Origin: Prevotella micans DSM 21469 = JCM 16134
GTDB taxonomy: Bacteria; Bacteroidota; Bacteroidia; Bacteroidales; Bacteroidaceae
Length of the DNA stretch: 62,147 nucleotides
Assembly (NCBI RefSeq): GCF_000614105.1
Contig: NZ_BAKH01000006.1
Span: forward strand, 1-62,147
Direction of reading: 5' to 3'
Below, in pieces: positions 55,496 through 62,147 of the stretch. The translations under genes were made by a program, and so were the position numbers. Below the pieces are notes generated by a model that was given only the letters and a program-made list of their open reading frames with translations, was not told the origin of the DNA and did no database searches. Within the stretch, counting starts at the first letter, position 1; each line of letters begins with the position of its first letter.

Positions 55496-56056
55496 ATGAA
55501 AAAGATTCTAATGACACTTGCTGTTGCATTCATTGCAATCGCAGCTAACGCACAAGTTTACGTAGGTGGAAACATCGGTATCGGTTCTTCCAAAATGGGA
55601 AACGCTGACAACGTAACAACCTACAAGTTTCTACCCGAAGTGGGCTACAACATTAACGAAGATTGGGCCGTGGGCACAACCATCGGATGGGGTAAAGGCG
55701 AAGGTCATGCTCCAACCGAGATTATGTCGGAAACCAACAACTACATGACGGTTGCTCCGTATGTTCGCTACACATTCGTGCACAACAAATACGTAAATGT
55801 GTTTGTTGACGGTGGTTTCGGATACTATCACATAAACCACGCCAAGAACGGCGCTGTTTCCTACAACAATTGGGAAGCTGGCATTCGTCCGGGCGTTGCA
55901 GTGAACCTCAGTCCGAAGCTCAGCTTCGATGCTCATGTAGGTTTTGCCGGTTGGAGTTCAACCAAAGCCGATGTTAGCGGTGCTAAGGCATCCAATGCAT
56001 GGGGTGTAAATCTCGATGGAAACAACGTGACATTCGGCGTTTACTATAATTTCTAA
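55496..56056 (+). CDS. Small outer-membrane beta-barrel protein (OmpX-like)
   Basis: 186 residues with a signal peptide (MKKILMTLAVAFIAIAANAQ). Alternating strands rich in Gly and aromatics continue to a C-terminal Phe (NVTFGVYYNF), the outer-membrane insertion signal. It fits the OMP_b-brl family with about eight strands. Strong promoter and terminator suggest high expression. The exact function is unknown; it could be a structural or adhesion porin-like protein. Confidence 0.87.
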   Translation: MKKILMTLAVAFIAIAANAQVYVGGNIGIGSSKMGNADNVTTYKFLPEVGYNINEDWAVGTTIGWGKGEGHAPTEIMSETNNYMTVAPYVRYTFVHNKYVNVFVDGGFGYYHINHAKNGAVSYNNWEAGIRPGVAVNLSPKLSFDAHVGFAGWSSTKADVSGAKASNAWGVNLDGNNVTFGVYYNF

Positions 56057-56116
56057 ATCAGGAATTTCTTTACTTCTTAAAAGAAGGTTCATAGAGAATT
56101 TGTTTTATTAGTGATT

Positions 56117-56147
56117 GAAGGTGTTCGAAAGGACACCTTCTTTTTTT
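56117..56147 (+). terminator. Terminator of the OmpX-like gene
   Basis: GAAGGTGT (56117-56124) pairs with ACACCTTC (56133-56140), followed by seven T. Textbook rho-independent structure. Confidence 0.92.
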
Positions 56148-56211
56148 GTACATACTCGTCCCAGTTCTCTACGCGAGTTCAGTTAAGAAAAACTCCCACT
56201 CAGGTAGGTAG

Positions 56212-56447
56212 AGACTCTTTATAACATTGGCTATTCTTGGGATATGTTTTGCAACCCATGCGCAAACATATTCCGGACGGGTAACCGACAGCAAAGGAGA
56301 GCCCCACTCGAATTTGTATCGGTGGTTCTGCGGTCGGCAAGTGCACACCGCCCGACTGCAAACTGTCGCCCTGACCACTCCCAAACTTATTTCGTCAACC
56401 CCCTTCGACACCGCGAACTAATGCTGAAAGCAAGTTTCAGTCTGTGA
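56212..56447 (+). pseudogene. Remnant of a TonB-dependent receptor with the middle missing
   Basis: The left part reads as a signal peptide and start of a carboxypeptidase-like regulatory domain without its Met (LAILGICFATHAQ, TYSGRVTDSKGEP). It continues in another frame (PLEFVSVVLRSAS), a switch caused by one extra base near 56304. The right part ends in NPLRHRELMLKASFSL and a stop, which looks like the last barrel strand of the same kind of protein. About 90% of a normal receptor is absent, so this is a deletion remnant. Confidence 0.6.
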
Positions 56448-56514
56448 TTCCCCCGGGGTGAACGGCGCACTTTATTATTTTTCTCTTACCAAACTAGTTG
56501 GGCGCCCCCCGAAC

Positions 56515-56811
56515 GAAAAAAAACGTTCGTCGCCAAAGGGCGAAGCCACAAACAAGAGAAAAAATGCTCGTCGCCAAAGAGCGAAGCCACAAACAAGAAA
56601 AAAAACGCTCGTCGCCGAAGAGCGAAACCTCAAACAAGAAAAAAAATGCTCGTCGCCAAAGGGCGAAGACATGAACCAGGAAAAAAACGCTCGTCGCCAA
56701 AGGGCGAAGACATGAACCAGGAAAAAAATGCTCGTCGCCAAAGAGCGAAGCCACAAACAAGAAAAAAAATGCTCGTCGCCAAAGGGCGAAGACATGAACC
56801 AGGAAAAAGTT
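56515..56811. repeat. Tandem array H, period 41 bp, seven units
   Basis: TCGTCGCC landmarks fall at 56527, 56568, 56609, 56650, 56691, 56732 and 56773, every step exactly 41. The dyad is TCGCC-AAAG-GGCGA, followed by AGACATGAACCAGG or AGCCACAAACAAG and an A tract of 6-8 bases. It ends five bases before the stop codon of the minus-strand permease. Confidence 0.95.
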
Positions 56812-56815
56812 AGGA

Positions 56816-58078
56816 TTATTGCTTATTGTCGCGAGCCACTTTGATTCTCGCACGGATGTTCTCAAGACGCTCAACGGCATGACGCCGGGCGTTGACAACC
56901 TGATAACGATAAACAATACAAGTCAACATAAAGTAGAATATCGTTTGGGCCCACAGCGCACGATATTCGGGCAGGATGTCGGCAAGAGTGCCGCCCATTG
57001 ACGACAAACGAAGAAAGCCACGAATACCGAACGTAGACGGAATCAACCAACTAATGCCTTGCCAAACACCGGGAATGTTGCTCTGCGGCCAACTTATACC
57101 GGTGAGAAACAAGAAAGGAATCGAGGTAAATACAACAAGCAACATAACATTCTCGCGATAATGAACAACACACGAGATGGTCATACCAAAGAATATCACC
57201 GATAAAAGATAAGGAATCAACAAAGCTATGAGGTCGAGCGGCGTGGCCATCATCGTGAAGCCGAAAAAATGTGGAACGGCCAGCGTGAGATAGGCCGACA
57301 TGATGCAATAGAGCATAAAATAGCAGAGCGATTTGCCAAGCACTATTCTGAAAATGCCGTTGTAATGCCTGCTGATAGGGACAAGGTCTTTGTAGCGGTT
57401 GTTTTCGCGCGCAGTACCGGCCGATAAGCCTATACCGAGCAGGAGAGTTTGTTGGAGAATAAGAATGAGCACACCCGGAAGAACTGCATTGCCATATCCG
57501 CCGGTGGCGTTGAAAATGGGGCGCTCCTCGTAAGCTAAAGGCTGGGTGTTGATTTGCTCTTCGCGCACGGTTATACCACCCGATTTATGTCGCTGAATGT
57601 CGGCCCCCATCTTGAACGACACGGCCAGCGAAGTTTGATAAATGGCCTTGTATGTAAGCATCAAGCTCATGTCGCAATAGATACTCACACTAGTCTGCTC
57701 GCCACGATGGAGCTGTTGTTGGAAGTTTTCGGGGAATACAATCACACCATGAACCTTTTGTCGACCCACGAGTTCGCGTGCCTCGTGGAGGTTGTTGCAA
57801 TGATAGGCCACCTTGACGTCGGGCGACGCATCAACATCTCTTATAAACTCGCGCGATGCCTGCGAATGCGACATGTCGACAATCGCCACGGGCACGTCGC
57901 GCACCACTTCGTTGTTGTAAATCCACGAATATAACAGCGGATAAGCTAGCGGAACGAGGATGAAGAAGATGAGCACACCCTCGTCTTTAATGGTATTTTT
58001 GGTTTCGAGCCACCATATGTAGCACATGTCGTGCAGACCTTCGGATATGTACGAGAGTATGGATTTCAAATTCTTCAT
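56816..58078 (-). CDS. ABC-2 type permease, second copy in export operon
   Basis: 420 residues: a first membrane helix near 35-55, a large periplasmic part (about 56-200) and five further helices in the C-terminal half (VLILILQQTLLLGIGLSAG to the FYFMLTCIVYRYQ helix). This is the YhhJ/YbhR pattern of multidrug or lipid exporters. It starts three bases after the other permease. The two probably form a heterodimer with HlyD and TolC for export across both membranes. Confidence 0.88.
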   Translation of the reverse strand: MKNLKSILSYISEGLHDMCYIWWLETKNTIKDEGVLIFFILVPLAYPLLYSWIYNNEVVRDVPVAIVDMSHSQASREFIRDVDASPDVKVAYHCNNLHEARELVGRQKVHGVIVFPENFQQQLHRGEQTSVSIYCDMSLMLTYKAIYQTSLAVSFKMGADIQRHKSGGITVREEQINTQPLAYEERPIFNATGGYGNAVLPGVLILILQQTLLLGIGLSAGTARENNRYKDLVPISRHYNGIFRIVLGKSLCYFMLYCIMSAYLTLAVPHFFGFTMMATPLDLIALLIPYLLSVIFFGMTISCVVHYRENVMLLVVFTSIPFLFLTGISWPQSNIPGVWQGISWLIPSTFGIRGFLRLSSMGGTLADILPEYRALWAQTIFYFMLTCIVYRYQVVNARRHAVERLENIRARIKVARDNKQ

Positions 58079-58081
58079 AAG

Positions 58082-59269
58082 TCAGGGAATGTAAACATAT
58101 TCCAGCATGGCACGTTTGAGATTTCTCACCGTGAGCATGGGCGAAATAACAAAAGCCACGAGCGCAACAACGTTCCACCAGGCATCGACGAGCGGATAGT
58201 CGTTGAAAATGCAGATGCGATAAATCATGTAATAGTGACGCAAGGGAATGAGCTGCGCCACAGCTTCAATCATCGAGTCCATCGCGAAGAGCGGATAGGT
58301 TGCCCCGCAAGCCGAAAATCCAACAACAGCCCATAGCGAACAAATACTCATCGACATACGTAACGACGGAAGCAAGCCGAAAATGAATACTCCAAAACCT
58401 TGCGACGAAAGAACCGTGAGCAATGCCATTAGAATAAGACGCGTTGTTCCGCCGGGATGCGGAAAACCCAGATGACCGTAGATATACCATTCGAATCCCA
58501 AAAATATGCTCAGAAATATCATGAATTGCGGGAATAACTTTCCAGCTAACGCCACCATAATATTATTTCCCGAGAGACGCATCCACTCGTGAGCCCGTCC
58601 GAATTTTAATTCGGTACCGATGGAATAAGCCGTTATAAGGAGCATGAAAAGCACCAGAACACCGGGAATCATAATCGTGCTGAGATAAATATTGTAGTTC
58701 ATCCATGGATTGCCAATCATGTGCAGATCTAGGACTATAGGCTGTAAAAAAGCTTTAATCTCGTGCTCGCTCTTACCGAGCATTTGAAGCTTAGCTACTC
58801 CGACAGTAGCCGAACCTAGAGTTGAAATAGTTTTGAGGTCTTTGAAAAGCATCGAACCGGCCATGAGTGTCACATTGCTGTAGTAGAACGAAATCTTCGG
58901 CTGCCGCTGCGCCAAGAGCTTGGCAGTAGTGCCTTTCGGAATATAGATAAAGGCGTGAATCTGACCGCGCTGAATGGCTTGCCGAGCGTCATTCACGCTA
59001 GTGAATCGGGCCACAATGTCGGTTTCCTGAAAAGCATCAAGCTGATGAACAAGTTTTCGGCTAACCAACGTGTTATCATTATCTACAACTCCACATGGCA
59101 GTTTTTGTGGCAGTCCTTCGCCCATCAGCGATGTGAAGAAGATGATTATTATTATCGGAAAAACAATCATGCAAAAAAGATAGATGGGCATGTGGGCTAT
59201 ATGTCCTATTTCGCGAGCAGCTATATCCAGAATGCGCCGCGGCCATGCTTGCAACTTCTTCCTCACCAT
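58082..59269 (-). CDS. ABC-2 type permease, first copy in export operon
   Basis: 395 residues with the same six-helix plan. The N-terminal helix is MPIYLFCMIVFPIIIIIFFTSLM and the C-terminal helices include MIPGVLVLFMLLITAYSIGTELKFGRAHEW. It is homologous to but clearly different from its neighbour. It follows HlyD after 11 bases. No nucleotide-binding subunit is in the operon. Confidence 0.88.
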   Translation of the reverse strand: MVRKKLQAWPRRILDIAAREIGHIAHMPIYLFCMIVFPIIIIIFFTSLMGEGLPQKLPCGVVDNDNTLVSRKLVHQLDAFQETDIVARFTSVNDARQAIQRGQIHAFIYIPKGTTAKLLAQRQPKISFYYSNVTLMAGSMLFKDLKTISTLGSATVGVAKLQMLGKSEHEIKAFLQPIVLDLHMIGNPWMNYNIYLSTIMIPGVLVLFMLLITAYSIGTELKFGRAHEWMRLSGNNIMVALAGKLFPQFMIFLSIFLGFEWYIYGHLGFPHPGGTTRLILMALLTVLSSQGFGVFIFGLLPSLRMSMSICSLWAVVGFSACGATYPLFAMDSMIEAVAQLIPLRHYYMIYRICIFNDYPLVDAWWNVVALVAFVISPMLTVRNLKRAMLEYVYIP

Positions 59270-59280
59270 CGATTATCGGT

Positions 59281-60266
59281 TTATTTCTTGATGATTAGCG
59301 ACATACCCGGGCGCAAACCGTCGAGTTTAGTCACAGGACGGGCTTTGAGTTCAAAAGTCTTCAAGTCGTACTGTCCATTGGCTTTAGTGGCTTTCCATAC
59401 GGCATAGGCACCTTCGTCCTTGAGCGACGTCACCTTCATTTCAATAGTTTTATTGAAGGCCGGTACAAACGCCTTGAATACAGCCCCCACCTTGAGTCCC
59501 TCAAGCTGGTCTTCACGGATGTTGAACGTACCCCAAACCTCATCGTTCATGGCGATGCTCATTATCGGACTGCCTAATCCTACCAGCTCGCCAACCTTTG
59601 GATAGATAGTCGAAACTTCGCCATCAGCCGTTGCCACCTGGACGGTTTCTTTCAGGAATGAGCGCACCACCTCCACGGCCGATCGAGCTGCTTTAGCTTG
59701 GTTTTTGGCGGCACGTTTAGCTTCATCACGCGCCCCGCTCTTGGCTAATTCCCATTGCGATTTGGCCACTTTCACAGCCGATTGCGTTGTTTCATAGGCA
59801 GCAAAAGCCTCATCACGCTTTTGTTCTGAAATCACTCCCTCTTCAAAGAGTCTATTCAATCGACCGTAGGTTTCTGGGCAATATCGTTGGCCGATATGGC
59901 CTGCTGATAGATTTGATATGCACTTTCAATAGCTTCTTTCCTAGTAGGCGCTGCCGTTAAATCGCTTATCGCGTTGGTTGCACCGGCTGTAGCCACAGCT
60001 ACTTTCTCTTGCGCATCTGCCTCGGGGATAGACAGCTTTGCAAGCGTATCGCCCTTATGCACATAATCACCCTCTTTCACAAGGATATCAGTTATGCGAC
60101 CAGGGTATTTACAAGCAACCCGATATTCGTCGACCTCAACTTCGCCCTGGATAATCTCTTCTTTCCTGTCGAGCGTGAAGAACCCGATAACGGCCACGAG
60201 CACGATTACTGTAACAAAGCCCAGAATAGCCAAAAGAATATTTTTATGTTGTGATTTTGCTGACAT
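59281..60266 (-). CDS. HlyD-family membrane fusion protein (one frameshift)
   Basis: 328 residues after repair. One N-terminal membrane helix (ILLAILGFVTVIVLVAVIGFF) precedes a biotinyl-lipoyl segment (YRVACKYPGRITDILVKEGDYVHKGDTLAKL). A coiled coil spans about 85-190, and the beta-barrel ends in LRPGMSLII. The frame breaks at 59871-59873, where AAA on the coding strand should be AAAA (AQKTYGRLNRL). It bridges the inner-membrane permeases to TolC. Confidence 0.88.
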
Positions 60267-60296
60267 AATTATTTTCGTTTTTTCTGTTATTATTCT

Positions 60297-61787
60297 TTAT
60301 TCTCCCACACGGCCAAAAGCTTTCCGAAGTCCCACCTGGGCTGTACGAACAGCTATTTCAGCATCTATTATCGCTGTTTTGGCGGCCTGCCAGGCTGTTT
60401 GCGCAGCCATAACTTCAGTAACAGTCATTACGCCCTCTTTAAAACCTACGTTGGCGCAGCGCAGATTCTCTTCGGCCGCCACCATGTTCTTGTTGGCTGT
60501 TGATAGCTGCTTGTTGGCGTCGTTTAGGCGGAACCTGTTCTGCTCTATTTCCAAACCAATTTTTCCGCGAACGTCGGCCAGCTCCATCTCGGCAATGGAT
60601 GTTGCGGCCTTTGCGGCGCGAATCTTATACTTATTCTCGCCCCACGTCCATATCGGCACCTGAACAACGATGCCCACATTCCATACGCCAGCGAATTTCT
60701 GTTCAAAACCGTTAAACATATTCGGATTCGACACTACATATCCACCCGTAAGAGCAATATGTGGCATATAGAGCGAACGAATCAGTCTAGTGTTGAGCCG
60801 ACTGATCTCAATAGTGTTTCGAATCATCCTTATTTCAGGGCGTGAGCTGAGGGCACAGTCGGGCTGCATTGACGATGCATCATAAACTATGGCGAATTCA
60901 TCCACCTCTTCATCAGCCAGTCTAACATTCCCGTCGGGCACTATTCCGCACAGTTCGCACAGCGCCATCTTGGCCAACGATACACCGTTTTGAAGTCTAC
61001 TAATCTGCAAATCGGCCGTGTTCACCGCTACATCCACCTTCAGTCCGTCGGCGCGTGTTGCCACTCCCTCGCGAATCATTTTATGCACGTCGTCGTCGAG
61101 CTTCTGCATTAGGTCACGAAACTTGTTTGCCAGTACTTCTTTTTTCTTTAGCGACACGATGAGCCAATACGCATTGTCAACGGCAAAGAGCACGTTTTGT
61201 CGCTTCAGTTCGATATCGTTTTGCGCAATTTCCTCGCCGATGGCCGCAATATCGTTGGCCGTTTTAATGGCTCCGCCCATGTAAATAGGCTGCGTAACAA
61301 GCACGCTTCCCACGTAAACATTCTTAGTATTGGTGCGAAAAGCATCGCGCACCGTCTCACCGAAATTGTTCAACGCCTGGGTTATAGGGCCCGATATTCC
61401 GCCAATGGCCTGACCTATTTGTTGGGCCGTTGCCGCGCTTATCACGCCTTGCTGAACAAGGTTCGTAAGATTCTGCCCCACCTGATTGTTTATCTGCGAG
61501 AAGCTGTTTGTTCCGAGGTTCGAGAGTGATTTTTTTTGCTCGTTATTAAGCAACGAAATCTCTTTCGTGAAATGCTGATAGCCTGCCAGTGCATCTACCC
61601 TCGGCAGATATTTAGTTTTAGCGACCTGGTGTACGTTTGCAGCTACATCGGCTGTCATCAGCGATACTTTCAGCTGTTTATTATTTTCAAGTGCAAGCCT
61701 CCTACATTGTTCAAGCGACAATATTTGCTGTGCTTGCCCCCCTAGTACTAATGAGGTGAACAAAAAGATTATAGAAAGTTTTTTCAT
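60297..61787 (-). CDS. TolC-family outer membrane efflux protein
   Basis: 496 residues with a signal peptide (MKKLSIIFLFTSLVLGGQAQ). Two TolC repeats are visible, each with long coiled-coil helices and barrel strands (YVGSVLVTQPIYMGGAI and WNVGIVVQVPIWTWGENKYKI). An unusual Gln- and Asn-rich insertion lies at about 95-145. First gene of the export operon, it would form the outer-membrane channel. Confidence 0.92.
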   Translation of the reverse strand: MKKLSIIFLFTSLVLGGQAQQILSLEQCRRLALENNKQLKVSLMTADVAANVHQVAKTKYLPRVDALAGYQHFTKEISLLNNEQKKSLSNLGTNSFSQINNQVGQNLTNLVQQGVISAATAQQIGQAIGGISGPITQALNNFGETVRDAFRTNTKNVYVGSVLVTQPIYMGGAIKTANDIAAIGEEIAQNDIELKRQNVLFAVDNAYWLIVSLKKKEVLANKFRDLMQKLDDDVHKMIREGVATRADGLKVDVAVNTADLQISRLQNGVSLAKMALCELCGIVPDGNVRLADEEVDEFAIVYDASSMQPDCALSSRPEIRMIRNTIEISRLNTRLIRSLYMPHIALTGGYVVSNPNMFNGFEQKFAGVWNVGIVVQVPIWTWGENKYKIRAAKAATSIAEMELADVRGKIGLEIEQNRFRLNDANKQLSTANKNMVAAEENLRCANVGFKEGVMTVTEVMAAQTAWQAAKTAIIDAEIAVRTAQVGLRKAFGRVGE

Positions 61788-61819
61788 TAACTACGAGAAT
61801 ATTTTTAATCTATGAGACG

Positions 61820-61827
61820 CAAAGTTA
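61820..61827 (-). promoter_or_regulatory. -7 element TAACTTTG of the export operon
   Basis: Minus-strand TAACTTTG, 32 bases before the tolC-like ATG. Bases 61830-62015 show no other feature. Confidence 0.65.
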
Positions 61828-62015
61828 CTCATTTTCGATATTACTGTCAGATCACAATACATAGCTCTCTGTCTTTAATACGTATACACAAAATCTCACA
61901 CCAGATTTAATATATGTTTTCTCGCAGAAAAGATTCTGCCATTAGATATTTCATTAGCTCAATAATAGGGCAAAATCATCTTGGTTCGTAAGTGAACTTA
62001 AAGGAATTGATTTGA

Positions 62016-62103
62016 TGTATAATGAATCATACAAATGTGTATAATGAGTTATACAAATGTGTATAATGAGTTATACAAATGTGTATAATGAGTTATACAA
62101 GTG
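62016..62103. repeat. Tandem array I, period 22 bp, four units
   Basis: TGTATAATGA starts at 62016, 62038, 62060 and 62082. The dyad GTATAA-TGAG-TTATAC is followed by AAATGT. The first unit differs slightly (TGAATCATAC). Confidence 0.92.
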
Positions 62104-62147
62104 TGAATTGCTTCAAAATGTGTATCTATGCAGTAGTATAAACAACG

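Noticed and set aside
56515-56811. Arrays read as CRISPR
   Set aside because: Units are contiguous, with no unique spacers, and no cas gene is in the window. The same holds for the other arrays.

Overview
The window looks like a chromosome segment of a Bacteroidales bacterium (phylum Bacteroidota), near-balanced in GC and anaerobic in lifestyle. Supporting signs are TAnnTTTG promoter elements, a gldE-ssb block, a long NusB followed by YajC, a YbbR-like protein, CoaE and DUF5606, a superoxide reductase, pyruvate formate-lyase with its activase, a HU-like protein, and a short protein with a GGH tail before a fimbrillin-like lipoprotein. I cannot name a genus.

Layout. 1-2.6 kb: small protein, surface lipoprotein and HU-like protein. 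3-7.5 kb: glycerate kinase, ThrE-type exporter, phosphoglycerate kinase and superoxide reductase. 8.3-12 kb: C1 peptidase and Xaa-Pro aminopeptidase on the minus strand, then a patatin. 12.2-31.0 kb: a biosynthetic cluster of the aryl polyene / flexirubin type on the plus strand, with many ATGA-type overlaps; an ABC ATPase follows at 31.0-31.7 kb. 32-36.3 kb: nusB-yajC-ybbR-coaE-DUF5606 and a nitroreductase. 36.3-39.7 kb (minus): phosphopantetheinyl transferase, gldE, ssb, an unknown gene and five tRNAs. 40.3-47.6 kb (minus): pflA, pflB and the galK / sugar permease / galM block. 48.5-55.2 kb (minus): rplT-rpmI-infC, a DUF438/hemerythrin/PAS protein, and cls-kdsD-kdsA. 55.5-62.1 kb: an OmpX-like protein, a decayed TonB-receptor fragment, and an export operon of TolC, HlyD and two ABC-2 permeases.

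How the cluster fits together. An aromatic amino acid ammonia-lyase would supply a cinnamate-type starter. Three ketosynthases, FabG, two hotdog proteins and two ACPs would extend it into a polyene. A methyltransferase, two FAD oxidoreductases, a thioesterase, two acyltransferase domains, a glycosyltransferase, LolA and a small EmrE-like membrane protein would tailor it and place it in the envelope. The phosphopantetheinyl transferase at 36.3 kb could activate the ACPs. No DarA/DarB pair and no MMPL exporter are in the window.

Two patterns span the window. First, nine intergenic tandem arrays have unrelated sequences but only two repeat lengths, 22 bp or 41-42 bp. Most units combine a short dyad with an A/T tract, and most arrays sit just 3' of a gene. 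Second, thirteen genes, including pgk, coaE and pflB, are each broken by what looks like one missing base. Restoring one base makes each full length, so I read these as sequence errors and annotate the genes as whole.
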